DNA from: Candidozyma auris
Lineage: Eukaryota > Ascomycota > Pichiomycetes > Serinales > Metschnikowiaceae
DNA length: 64,000 bases
Assembly (NCBI RefSeq): GCF_003013715.1
Contig: NC_072812.1
Location: 806,001-870,000 of the forward strand
Direction of reading: 5' to 3'
The notes under the pieces are model-generated. The model saw nothing but the letters and a program-made list of their open reading frames with translations, ran no database searches and was not told the DNA's origin. Every line of letters starts with the position of its first letter. Within the stretch, counting starts at the first letter, position 1. Below, piece by piece: positions 39,789 to 49,162 of this stretch. The position numbers and the translations under genes are program-made.

Positions 39789-40790
39789 TTAAAGCTTGGT
39801 AGCATCGACGATATCATGCCTCAAACAAGGCTCCTCGATAGTTTCACGCACATAATCGACAACCTCTTTGGTTGGCATCTCATCTAACGCATATCCAGTC
39901 CACAATACCTGCTGGGCAAAACCTTGGTAAATCATAGGTTCGATACCACCAATCACGTCCCAACCTGCGGCATGGAAGGCCTTGTAAAGTCTAGTGATTT
40001 GTGTTGGATGGTAACACATCTCAATGACTGCACCTTTCTCCTCCTGGTTGATAAAGACATCCAACGTTGCCCGGGCCAAGATTTCCTCGTCGGAAACAGA
40101 AGGAAAGTCCGGCACAGCCAAAACTAAAAGGTATGGAGATTCCATTTCCTTGGCTTGTTCTGGTGTTGCAACGTGGATAATTTCACCAGTGAACCCATTC
40201 GCAGCCATTTCTTCCTGAATTTGATTCACCTCAGAGGCATACCTGTTCACCATATAAATCTTCGAACATCCGAGATATTCCTTCAAAGCATAGACAGCCG
40301 AACGGGAGGCACCTCCTCCACCATATACCAAGCCGGGCTTGCCTTTGGCATTAGCAGCGGCCACTGGAGTGTTAAACAAGAAGGCGTCCCTAATACCCAC
40401 AGTGTCTGTGTTTGTACCAATGTTGATTGCCTTGCCGTTCTTGAACCTCACATAAATGGTATTAACAGCTCCAACGGAGCGTGCATTTTCGTCAATCTCA
40501 TCCAAGTGAGGAATTATAGCTACCTTGTATGGCATCGTGACGGCGGAACCGATGTAATTGACATCTTTCCACGAGGTAGCATTCTTGTTAGACTTGATGA
40601 GTTTCACGAATTCCTCCAAACCATAAGAATCCAAGCACTCGTATACAAACCCGTCACAACCCAATTTTTTGAATAGGTAATTCTGCATCAATGGCGCCTT
40701 GGAATGGGTGATACCTTCACCAAAAAGGTAAATGAGGAAGTCCTTTTTTCTTAACACCTCGAGATCGTCTTGAACAATTGAAAATGACAT
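39789..40790 (-). CDS. Stand-alone quinate/shikimate dehydrogenase
   Basis: The protein has 333 residues. The N-terminal substrate domain contains GEGITHSKAPLMQ, the counterpart of the SxS substrate motif, and the catalytic Lys89 in VTMPYK, with Asp129 in GTNTDTVG. The NAD(P)-binding domain has the loop GGGGASRSAVY (about 157-167) and the terminal helix motif QGFAQQVLWTG. It interconverts quinate or shikimate and their dehydro forms. Because fungi make shikimate with the pentafunctional Aro1 protein, a separate single-domain enzyme is more likely catabolic, as in the fungal quinate pathway. No other quinate gene is nearby. Substrate and cofactor preference are inferred. Confidence 0.88.
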   Translation of the reverse strand: MSFSIVQDDLEVLRKKDFLIYLFGEGITHSKAPLMQNYLFKKLGCDGFVYECLDSYGLEEFVKLIKSNKNATSWKDVNYIGSAVTMPYKVAIIPHLDEIDENARSVGAVNTIYVRFKNGKAINIGTNTDTVGIRDAFLFNTPVAAANAKGKPGLVYGGGGASRSAVYALKEYLGCSKIYMVNRYASEVNQIQEEMAANGFTGEIIHVATPEQAKEMESPYLLVLAVPDFPSVSDEEILARATLDVFINQEEKGAVIEMCYHPTQITRLYKAFHAAGWDVIGGIEPMIYQGFAQQVLWTGYALDEMPTKEVVDYVRETIEEPCLRHDIVDATKL

Positions 40791-41422
40791 ATTCCGAAAT
40801 TTACTGCTGATGCTGAAATGGGAATCGTGGGGTCCGCTTTATACCTAGGGGGCATACCAAGCGAAAGGGTGGAAACACCCCAGAACGTCAAGTCGTACAG
40901 ACAGGATTTGGAGAAGAGACGTATAATCCCGATAATAGCACCCTGAGAGGCGTCATCCAGTGTATTCCGTATACTTTAAAGGGCACTGAAGCTCCGTACG
41001 TGGGGGAAGGGTCAGAGGGGGAGCCACCTTCTCCACCACTAAGACACAAAGAAATGTGGGCTCTCCTCCCGCCCAAATCCGTTTGAGATGACCATGATTG
41101 GCGGGTCTTGTAAGAGAAAACGGAAATGAGTAAAACCCTCGTTTCTCCTAAGTGAATCTCTTCTGGCCACTTTTGGCTCGATCTTCCTCGCTACTGAGGT
41201 GTATCATCCCTCTTCTGTACAGATGAGATGCTCGTATTCTTATTATTTTGCACCCAGGCTATTGTGAGGATTGCGCGGTGGAGACTATTTTTGTGTGTTA
41301 TTTTTTTGCAAGGTCTCTCCAACTCGCTCGCCCATTTCCAGTTGGCGCGAATCTAGGAGCGTTTCCTCTATCTCGCTTAATCAAAAAATCTCTCTTATTT
41401 ATTGACCCACGAAGCCCGTCCC
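40791..41422. other. Divergent intergenic region before the GT71 gene
   Basis: This 632 bp serves as promoters for the dehydrogenase gene (leftward) and the mannosyltransferase (rightward). G-rich AGGGG-type elements lie near 41015. No RNA gene was seen. Confidence 0.6.
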
Positions 41423-43093
41423 ATGAAACACCTTCTAACAAAAAAGCTGGTAATCGTGAAGATCGCCCTTGTGGCATTCGTGCTTGTATTTCTTGCCCAC
41501 CAGCTCACATATCTGCCGTACAATCCGTATGATTTCTTTCAGAATGGCAGAAAGGGTATCATTCCAATTAAGGCATTCTTTGATGGCCTAGAGAAGTACG
41601 CTGTACACGGCGACCGCTTGAAGGGCAACTATATTAACGAAAAAGTCCATGATGCACCGAGCAAAGATCGAGAGTTTCTCTACTCGAAAGAGTATCTTGA
41701 GGGAATCCTAAACATCAAGGATGAGACGTTCCAGAAACTCAAGGAGTCCCACCATGGATTTGTAAATGAGCACATGCCACATCTCCTTGATACCGTGGGG
41801 GTGGCGACTTTTGGCGAGCTCACTCCAAAGTCAGACAAGTGGGAGTCTTATAGAAATTCTGCTGGCTATGTTTTGATCGGAGGTGGCAAGTACTCCTGGC
41901 TCGCGTACCTTGTGGTGAAGCAAATTAGGATGACAGGATCAACCTTGCCCGTCGAGGTGTTTATTCCAACAAAGAGTGATTTAGATGCAAGATTCTGCAA
42001 CGAAATCATGCCCAAGTACAATGCGAGATGCAACATGCTTGATCTGAGTCTACTAGAGTATCTCAGCCTCAAGTTCAACTTGTCAGGTTATCAATACAAG
42101 ATGTTGGCGATCATGGCATCTCTGTTCGAGAATGTGATTTACCTCGATTCGGACCTATATCCTCTCAAGAACGTGGAGTATTTATTGACATCGGATCTTT
42201 ACAAGGAAAAGGGTCTTCTCATCTGGCCAGACTATTGGTCTAGGACCACAAATCCAAAATACTATGAAATTGCTGGTTTGCATGTCCCTGAGAAGAAGGT
42301 TAGATACTCGCAATACGACCGTGCTCAGGCTGAAAAGAAGGGCGAGGGCCTTAGAGATCTTAAAGATTATACATTTAAAGATTCAAATTTCCACGATTTT
42401 GAGAACACTCTTCCAAATCCAACTTCCGAGGCAGGCGTCATGCTTGTCAACAAGACATCTCATGTCAGAACCCTCCTTCTAGCACTCTACTATAATGTTT
42501 ATGGACCAAACTTCTACTATCCTTTGCTCACTCAGGGTGGCGCCGGAGAGGGTGATAAAGAGACTTTCATTGCAGCTGCAACGGTGATGCAGGAGCCATG
42601 GTTCCAAACTCAAAAACAGTTCATGTGGGTAGGATACCACAGCGAAGACACAAGTAAGTTTGAGTCAAAGGCTCTAGGGCATTATGACCCTATAACTGCG
42701 AAAGATGACGATAAGCCTGCTCCACTTATTTTCAGCCACTGCTCTTACCCGAAGCATTGGACAGATTGGATGTACAATAATAATGACCTCATCTACAAAA
42801 CACTGGGTGAGCATATTCGCATGTATAAGGGAACGTACGAGAATATCGGGTACGACTTGGACTTGCGTCTTCTCACAGCATTTACGGAAGCTCTATGCGA
42901 GGATATATGGCTTGAGAAAGAGAAGGAGGATAATATCCCACTTGATCAGAGAGAGGAATATATGGGAAACTTTTTGGAATACATCAATAATGATCGAGAA
43001 GTCAACAAGAAGAGATGTGAAGAGGTTTACGTCCCCCATTTAAAGTGGCTTCAACAAACTACCCAGTATCCCGACACACTTAAACCTGAATAG
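41423..43093 (+). CDS. Golgi alpha-1,2-mannosyltransferase, Mnn2/Mnn5 type (GT71)
   Basis: The protein has 556 residues from the first ATG. It is a type II membrane protein: short basic cytosolic end, one helix at about 9-30, then a lumenal domain. Family signatures are present: GGGKYSWLAYLVVKQIR, LPVEVFIP, ENVIYLDSDLYPLKNVEYL with the metal-binding D-x-D (DSD), WPDYWSRTTNP and EAGVMLVNK. Mnn2/Mnn5 enzymes add alpha-1,2 branches to the outer-chain mannan backbone of N-glycans in the Golgi. Candida species have several paralogues, so no single symbol is given. A cluster of inverted repeats lies just beyond its stop. Confidence 0.9.
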   Translation: MKHLLTKKLVIVKIALVAFVLVFLAHQLTYLPYNPYDFFQNGRKGIIPIKAFFDGLEKYAVHGDRLKGNYINEKVHDAPSKDREFLYSKEYLEGILNIKDETFQKLKESHHGFVNEHMPHLLDTVGVATFGELTPKSDKWESYRNSAGYVLIGGGKYSWLAYLVVKQIRMTGSTLPVEVFIPTKSDLDARFCNEIMPKYNARCNMLDLSLLEYLSLKFNLSGYQYKMLAIMASLFENVIYLDSDLYPLKNVEYLLTSDLYKEKGLLIWPDYWSRTTNPKYYEIAGLHVPEKKVRYSQYDRAQAEKKGEGLRDLKDYTFKDSNFHDFENTLPNPTSEAGVMLVNKTSHVRTLLLALYYNVYGPNFYYPLLTQGGAGEGDKETFIAAATVMQEPWFQTQKQFMWVGYHSEDTSKFESKALGHYDPITAKDDDKPAPLIFSHCSYPKHWTDWMYNNNDLIYKTLGEHIRMYKGTYENIGYDLDLRLLTAFTEALCEDIWLEKEKEDNIPLDQREEYMGNFLEYINNDREVNKKRCEEVYVPHLKWLQQTTQYPDTLKPE

Positions 43094-43616
43094 ACACTAG
43101 CATAGACGGATATGAGATGATCCTACCCAAGCCACAAATTCTTGTCTCACTTAACTACTGGATCTGAAAATTCACGGTAGTCTAATACTAATTTATTACA
43201 TAATAAGAGTTCGGATCGACTTCTTGCCGATCCGACCTTCTTTATTCGGCGGAGCGCGAATAGACTTGTACTTTAGATAAAGAAAGGTGACGGAAGTCAC
43301 CTTTTTATGAAGCTAAGGCCCGTGGGAACCCACTGGAAAGAATTCTCAAGGATTAAACCGAAGGAGCGAACCATCTTAAAAACAAAACAAGAATAAAGAA
43401 AGATCAAAAGGAATAAAATGACGAGTCTTAAGATTCCTCGAAAAGAAACCACCTCATCTCCAGCCGCACTGACTTGCATTCGCCTCGCATCAAACCTGGG
43501 CGGCGCGCTCGGCTAAGATGAATCAGGTAGTATCTGCGAAATTGCTCAGAATAGACTACTTAACTGCAACCGTTTCTCGTTATAATTGCGCATGTCGCTT
43601 TTTTCCTGATACTTTG
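43094..43616. other. Intergenic region with hairpin cluster
   Basis: This 523 bp runs up to the preferred MFS start. The first half contains consecutive inverted repeats (43193-43333). The second half is A-rich, then GC-rich near the MFS gene. A 60-codon reverse frame at 43297-43479 is hydrophobic but unrecognised. Confidence 0.6.
43193..43333. repeat. Run of five adjacent inverted repeats
   Basis: In order: TTATTA-CA-TAATAA (43193-43206); TCGGATCG-9 nt-CGATCCGA (43211-43235); TATTCG with inner CG around GAG (43243-43262, one bulged G); AAAGGTGAC-GGAA-GTCACCTTT (43283-43304), which extends to 11 bp with flanking A-U and G-U pairs and ends in T residues; GTGG-GAAC-CCAC (43322-43333). The GGAA loop is a GNRA tetraloop. 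Confidence 0.75.
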
Positions 43617-45161
43617 ATGGACGAAGATCAAGAGGATACTATCGTCTTGGGAGAATTGCGGTCGGCTTCTCCTCCACCCGATAAGATTTCTTCTTTGCAT
43701 GAGATTGTGTTTGTCCTTTTGGTCTGCCTTTGTCAGATACTCACTCAAGCAGGTGTGGCTCAGACCATTAATCCCGTGAAGGAAATTGGCAGCACTTTCG
43801 ATGTTCAGGATGAACCTGGCAAGTTGTCGTGGTTTTCTGCGTCTTACTCACTTACCGTGGGAACGTTTATTCTTATTGCCGGTCGTTTGGGCGATTTGTA
43901 CGGCTACAAGCTCATATTCAATGCTGGGTTCTTTGTTTTTGGCGTTTGGTCATTGATCGCCGGGTTTGCGGGCTTCACCAACTCTGACGTATTTTTCAAC
44001 ATCGCTAGAGCTCTTCAGGGCCTTGGTCCTGCGTTCGCCATGCCCAATGCTGTGGCGTTGCTCGGCCATTATTTCCCCATGAGCAAGAAGAAGATGATTT
44101 ACATGGCACTGTACGGTGCTGTGGCGCCACTTGGATTCGTCCTCGGGGCAATCTTCTCAGGTATTTTTGCACAGTTGGTGTGGTGGCCCTGGATGTTCTG
44201 GGTCAATGGTATGGTATGTTTCGGTGTGATTGTGTTGCTGTACTTTTTCATTCCACACAATATTGGCAGCAAGACAGAAGGTGCCTTTGATTGGTGGGGC
44301 TCTATTACTGGTGTTTCAGGGTTGATCCTCATCAACTTTGCCTGGAACCAAGGCCCAAACGTTGGTTGGGACGTTCCTTACAACTACATTTTACTTATAG
44401 TTGGGTTCCTTTTCATGGGTGCTTTTTGTATTGCTTCCAAATATGCAGCCAACCCTTTACTACCAATGTCTTGTCTCAGGGGTGAAACAGGGTTTGTGTT
44501 GGGTTGCATCGCCAGTGGGTGGTCTTGTTTCGGCATTTGGTTGTACTACAGTTTCCGATGGGCAGAGACTGTTGATAACTTGCACCCTATACTTAGCGCT
44601 GTACAGTTTTTGCCAGCTCCATTCTGTGGCTTTTGTGCTGCTGGGCTCACAGTGTTCCTCTTGCGAAAATCCTCTCTGTCTGTGGTGATGGTTGTGGCTC
44701 TTTTGGCATTTTTTGTGGGGATTGTGCTCTTGGGCACCAGAGCAGAACACCAAATATACTGGGGCCAAAAGTTCTTCTCTATCTTAATTCAAAGCTTTGG
44801 GATGGATATGAGTTTCCCTGCTGGCACAATGATTTTGTCGAGTGTCCTACCCAGGCATCAGCAGGGCCTTGCTGGCTCATTGGTAAGCACTTTTGTGAAC
44901 TATTCCATTTCCATTGGACTTGGTATTGCAGGCACAGTTGAATTCTATACCACCAAGGATTTGCCACCTGGCTACGAAACTACTGTAAAAGGGTATCGTA
45001 ATGCATTTTACATTGGCATGGGACTCGCAGGCCTCGGAGTGATCCTTTCGGTGACCTTCTTAGCGCTTCAGTCGTTCGGCAATCAAAGGAGGGAAAGCAG
45101 GTTTGTCGAAAGTGTTGACCTGCAAAGCGCTGCTGAGAAGAAAAGCGAAGATGCCGTCTAG
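43617..45161 (+). CDS. MFS drug:H+ antiporter, DHA2 group, Atr1-like
   Basis: The protein has 514 residues from MDEDQED; an in-frame ATG 33 codons upstream (43518) is possible but adds an atypical segment. About 14 membrane helices are predicted. Motifs include GRLGDLYGYK (MFS motif A, loop 2-3), ARALQGLGPAFAMPNA (motif B region), and GAVAPLGFVLGAIFSG (antiporter motif C pattern in helix 5). This is the Atr1/YMR279C branch of DHA2 transporters, which includes borate and aminotriazole exporters and an ammonium transporter. Substrate cannot be assigned. The gene borders a decayed membrane-protein region and may be part of a more variable segment. Confidence 0.88.
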   Translation: MDEDQEDTIVLGELRSASPPPDKISSLHEIVFVLLVCLCQILTQAGVAQTINPVKEIGSTFDVQDEPGKLSWFSASYSLTVGTFILIAGRLGDLYGYKLIFNAGFFVFGVWSLIAGFAGFTNSDVFFNIARALQGLGPAFAMPNAVALLGHYFPMSKKKMIYMALYGAVAPLGFVLGAIFSGIFAQLVWWPWMFWVNGMVCFGVIVLLYFFIPHNIGSKTEGAFDWWGSITGVSGLILINFAWNQGPNVGWDVPYNYILLIVGFLFMGAFCIASKYAANPLLPMSCLRGETGFVLGCIASGWSCFGIWLYYSFRWAETVDNLHPILSAVQFLPAPFCGFCAAGLTVFLLRKSSLSVVMVVALLAFFVGIVLLGTRAEHQIYWGQKFFSILIQSFGMDMSFPAGTMILSSVLPRHQQGLAGSLVSTFVNYSISIGLGIAGTVEFYTTKDLPPGYETTVKGYRNAFYIGMGLAGLGVILSVTFLALQSFGNQRRESRFVESVDLQSAAEKKSEDAV

Positions 45162-45323
45162 AGTATGTATATTATGATTGTATGTTAATTTTGGATGAAG
45201 CGTAGGCTTGTTCGATTAAATCACACTTGCGTTATGTCTCACCTGATCAGACTTAACGAGTCGCCGGGTCCTGAACTCTTGTTTGAAAACTTTAAAGACT
45301 ATCACCATTAAACGAAGATTTTC

Positions 45324-46060
45324 ATGTTCACGAGGATTGTCTCTATAGCTGTCGGAGCTTACGCTGTATATGATGTAGCCAAACGCCATAGCTATACCGT
45401 TGTTCTTGACGATGATAACAAATTGATTAGGTCCTCACTATGGGTTTCTATATTTGAATTGTGCTTCTTGTTTGCTTGGACAATGGGAAGCATATTAGGA
45501 AGTAGAGAAATTATCGTGATTGTAATAGCCTTTTTAATGCCCAAAGCTCTCTTAAAAAGGTTCGGATGTGACATAAGTCTCGAAGCCTTGGTGCTACTTA
45601 CAGAGGCGTTTCGAGTGCTAGGCCCCGCTTTGTGGGTCGTGACAACTCTTCGGAACATATACTCGTCTCGTGAACCCAGAATAATTGTTAAGCTAATGTC
45701 CACGATTTTTCGCCAAAAGCAGCACCTTTTGTGGCTGATTATTCCTCGCTTTGTTGATGATTGTGGTAAAGTTCCCTTCCTCATAGCGTCTGGACGACTA
45801 GTTCGGGTTTTGTTCCCGGTGGTTTCTCGGCACCCAGTTCTCGAGCTTTATACCGTTGGCACTTGCGCATAGCTGGCATGTTCGGCATAATCTTGACCAG
45901 GTTTTTGTGGTTGCAATTCTTGGAACAACTAGAATTTGCTTCATGTGTGGTCTCCTACACAATATGCGCTATTGGAATAGGCAGTTTCTTCCTTACTTTG
46001 TTTGAACCTTCTCGAAGACTAGACTCGTCCAAGGATACAATGGTTAAAGTTCAAACCTAA
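45324..46060 (+). pseudogene. Broken membrane-protein gene, copy 1
   Basis: An ATG frame of 182 codons (45324-45872) ends shortly after RHPVLELY. A second frame then continues to 46060 with WHLRIAGMFGIIL and two more hydrophobic segments. Both frames are hydrophobic with matching style and overlap by about 20 codons, so one small frame change near 45846-45858 splits what would be a protein of about 245 residues with six or so membrane helices. It resembles no family I recognise. A weakly similar copy lies immediately downstream. A sequencing error cannot be excluded; then it would be an intact gene. Confidence 0.5.
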
Positions 46061-46237
46061 CATTCCATTCGATAAAATAGTGGAAATATGAGTAGGCTGT
46101 TATCCCAGCATTATCGTCGCACCTCGCTTGCAAGCGAGTTCCATACTTCGACGTCTTCATAACTACAAAGCTATACTCATGAAATCGCTAATATCAGCGA
46201 AGGAAGTAAAGCCTTATCATCAGGAAAATAATGCAAC

Positions 46238-47135
46238 ATGACTGGTTGTGGTGTTGTAATGCATTGCCTCTTTGCCTTTCTTGTTCCTGTGTTGATAATC
46301 GGAGAACTGACAAAGATTCCGAAGAATGAATTACAACGTTATGGCCCTCTTTACCTACACGAGTCACTCTTTACAGAACTGCTTTCTGTTATTAGCTACT
46401 TTATTGTTGCGTGGAAGCTAGGAAACTTTGTGGGACTCAAGCAAGCATTGATAGCTGGACTGGCATTGGAAAGTTTGGGCATGATGCTTGAATATGCGGC
46501 AACTAAGTTACAACTTGACACTCTTTACGGCGTTTCTCTTCCTTTGATACAACTTGGACTACAAGCTGCAACGATTTCCTAAGGCCGCTTAGCATATTGG
46601 TATGTATCATATCTTGTGGTCGATTCTTATGCTCAAAGAAGCGTTGCTCTGGACAACGGAGATTCTACCCCGATTCATTGATCCAGCTTTGTTGCTCCCG
46701 TGGTATTGCGATGTGCTTGTCTACGATACTATTGTCTCAATAAATCCTACGTGTATCCACCCTATGAGGGCCACCGTGAAGAATTATAAGGGGTATTTGA
46801 TCCACGTATCACAGTTAATTTGTTTGCGTTTTATGTTGATGATGGGCCGTCGCTCTGGGGGATGATCGCTTAAGGAATGGGTGGGTTCTGTGATTTTTCC
46901 CATTCATCGGATCGCTATCGAACCTTGCAATTCTCTTCGACAAGATTTGACTTTGAGACGTTACATGAAAGGGTTCTCCTGATCATCTCTTTAAGCATTG
47001 GACTTTCAAGTAATCAGTGGTTCTTCATGTATTTGACTCCCCTTATGGACAAATGTGGCTCTTGCCGCGCTAGTGTTCGCGATAACCTTAGGCGCTATAT
47101 GGACCTCAAATTCCGTTCCCAGCAGTAGACTAATT
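46238..47135 (+). pseudogene. Broken membrane-protein gene, copy 2
   Basis: Consecutive hydrophobic frames at 46238-46582, 46602-46865, 46877-47040 and 47043-47135 lie in alternating reading frames with stops between them. Landmarks match copy 1 in the same order: ILPRFID (copy 1 IIPRFVD), a His-x-Arg-containing segment before a hydrophobic helix, and a final helix followed by SSRL (copy 1 SRRL). The frame changes and stops indicate a more decayed paralogue. GTATGT at 46599 was considered as a splice site, but no suitable branch point follows. The last frame is open into the NIT3 start. Confidence 0.4.
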
Positions 47136-47141
47136 ACAGCC

Positions 47142-48041
47142 ATGTCGTCGATAAAATCACCCTTGTCTCAAAATCTCAAGATCGCTCTTATCCAGATAAA
47201 AGCAGGACCCAGCAAGGTCGACAACTTGCGCCATGTCTCGTCTTACATTGATCAGGCTGTTGCTCGTGCTCCCAGTAAACTTGATCTCGTCATGTTACCA
47301 GAGTGCTTCAATTCCCCCTATGCTGTGGACAAATTCAGAGAATACGCTGAAAACATTCCAAATGGGCAAACCACTGGATTTCTCACAGATCTAGCTAAAC
47401 AGCACGGGATATACATAGTCGGTGGATCTATCCCTGAGCTCGACGATGCAGACAACAACGTGTACAACACTTCTTTGACAATTGATCCTAAGGGCAACAT
47501 CATTGCCAAACATCGCAAGACTCACTTGTTTGACATTGACATCCCTGGTGGAATCACATTCAAGGAAAGTGAAACCTTGACTGGGGGTGACAAAGGTACT
47601 GTCTTCAAGCTTGGAAGCTTTGGGAACGTCGGACTTGGAATCTGCTACGACATCAGATTCCCTGAATTGGCCATGGCTGCCTCAAGACAACCCAATAACG
47701 CTTTTGCTATGTTCTACCCAGGTGCCTTTAACACTACAACGGGACCTTTGCACTGGCACTTGCTCGCAAGAGCAAGAGCAGTAGACAATGAGATGTTCAC
47801 TGTGTTATGTAGCCCTGCCCGAGATGTTGGAGGAGATGGATACCAAGCATATGGTCATTCACTTGTCGTTGATCCGTTCGGAAAAATTGTAGCAGAAGCA
47901 GGTGAAGGGGAAGAGATCTTATATGCTGAGCTCGACAAGGAATTGTTACCTAAAGCCAGGAGCTCGATTCCTGTTCACTTCCAGAGACGCTTCGATGTGT
48001 ATGATGATGTCAGCAAGAATGCCAAATTGAGCGATAAATAG
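47142..48041 (+). CDS. NIT3: Nitrilase-superfamily omega-amidase, Nit3
   Basis: The protein has 299 residues from MSSIKSPLSQ. The nitrilase triad is Glu54 (VMLPECFNSPY), Lys126 (KHRKTHLFD) and Cys168 (GICYDIRFPE). Typical Nit2/Nit3 blocks follow: AFNTTTGPLHWHLLARARAVDN and CSPARD. The enzyme hydrolyses alpha-ketoglutaramate, alpha-ketosuccinamate or related deaminated metabolites such as deaminated glutathione, a metabolite-repair role. The frame extends 33 codons upstream without an ATG. An ACTAATTACAG sequence directly precedes the start and resembles a branch point with 3' splice site. It is convergent with the hydrolase gene, 38 bp apart. Confidence 0.95.
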   Translation: MSSIKSPLSQNLKIALIQIKAGPSKVDNLRHVSSYIDQAVARAPSKLDLVMLPECFNSPYAVDKFREYAENIPNGQTTGFLTDLAKQHGIYIVGGSIPELDDADNNVYNTSLTIDPKGNIIAKHRKTHLFDIDIPGGITFKESETLTGGDKGTVFKLGSFGNVGLGICYDIRFPELAMAASRQPNNAFAMFYPGAFNTTTGPLHWHLLARARAVDNEMFTVLCSPARDVGGDGYQAYGHSLVVDPFGKIVAEAGEGEEILYAELDKELLPKARSSIPVHFQRRFDVYDDVSKNAKLSDK

Positions 48042-48079
48042 TCAGTATATATGCTAATAGGGGGAATATATCTATAGAC

Positions 48080-49042
48080 TTATATGTCTTCGTTCCTCTC
48101 GATGAACTCGCATAGAAGATCCATGAATTCCTTGGGGTTTTCGCTTATCAACCAGTGACCAGCCTTCACATCTCTCACTTCGAAATGAGGAAAGTATTGG
48201 CCTATGTCCTGAAAAACATCGTCAGGAACGTATGTAGATTCTGTTCCACGAATAAAGAGAGCTGGCCCTTTAGTCCAGCGAGCCACATTGGGGTCATACG
48301 GCCACAGCGCAATGTTTCCCGCAGTAACTGCTTTATCGATGATATCTAGCGGAATTCGGGATTTGCAGACATCGTCCCTCTGGCCTCTATCAACATTTGT
48401 CAAAAGAAACTGTCTGATCTCCTTCGATGGCTCAATCTTGGCCAACTCAGCATCGACATCCTTGATGTTCGTGTACTTTTTACCTTCCAAAGCATATCTA
48501 AGCTGTTTGATATATTTGCCGAACTTTCCACCAGATGTACTTGGAATAAAAACAGGGGCATTATCTACTGAGACAATCATTCCAGGTAAATCCGGCCTTC
48601 TCAATGCTAATGCCATCACCGTCTTGGCTCCCATAGAATGGCCCACCAATATTGGCTTCTTTGGGATCTCTGCTTCTTCTATAAATCTTTCGACATCAGC
48701 GGCCATCGATGGATAGTCGAGTCTTTCGATGTGTGGAGATTGGCCGAAGTTCCGAAGATCGAGACAATATACATCGCGGGATAACCTCAGAGCAAGCGTC
48801 TTGGCGACAGTTCTAGTATTGGTTTTGGAGCCAAAGAGTCCATGAAGAAACATCAATGGAGATTTGTCACTGGCATTGGTTGAAGGCTCGTGCTTGTCGA
48901 AGGCTAGTGGTACCGTTTCGATGCCCTCTGTCGCTAGCGAGTCTCCAAGATGGGAGCCATCGTTCACCGCATATGTTGATGCAGATCTTAGGGATCTAGG
49001 CGATCTAGTTAAGAATCTGAAGACGTTAGCTTGGAGGAACAT
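48080..49042 (-). CDS. Mitochondrial alpha/beta hydrolase, Imo32/Eat1 family
   Basis: The protein has 320 residues. The N-terminal 25 residues are Arg/Ser/Phe-rich without acidic residues, as in a presequence. The alpha/beta-hydrolase fold shows the oxyanion region FLHGLFGSKTN, the nucleophile Ser136 in GHSMGAK, an acidic residue in SVDNAP (about 161) and His near 302 in KAGHWL. This matches yeast Imo32 (YGR031W), the relative of Eat1 ethanol acetyltransferases and human ABHD11. In some yeasts the family makes ethyl acetate in mitochondria. Whether this copy is an esterase or acetyltransferase cannot be told from sequence. Confidence 0.88.
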   Translation of the reverse strand: MFLQANVFRFLTRSPRSLRSASTYAVNDGSHLGDSLATEGIETVPLAFDKHEPSTNASDKSPLMFLHGLFGSKTNTRTVAKTLALRLSRDVYCLDLRNFGQSPHIERLDYPSMAADVERFIEEAEIPKKPILVGHSMGAKTVMALALRRPDLPGMIVSVDNAPVFIPSTSGGKFGKYIKQLRYALEGKKYTNIKDVDAELAKIEPSKEIRQFLLTNVDRGQRDDVCKSRIPLDIIDKAVTAGNIALWPYDPNVARWTKGPALFIRGTESTYVPDDVFQDIGQYFPHFEVRDVKAGHWLISENPKEFMDLLCEFIERNEDI

Positions 49043-49162
49043 GTTAGTTAGATGTGTAAATTGAATGGGTGCAAAACTTTCAAGGCAGCGCGCAGTCGAG
49101 CTTGACTGCGACTAATTACACGTTCCGATCATCTTCATTTGGAGATAGGTTGGATATAAATG

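Noticed and set aside
45195..45240. B-box-like TTGTTCGATTAAATC after the MFS gene
   Set aside because: T stem does not pair and no A box lies upstream.
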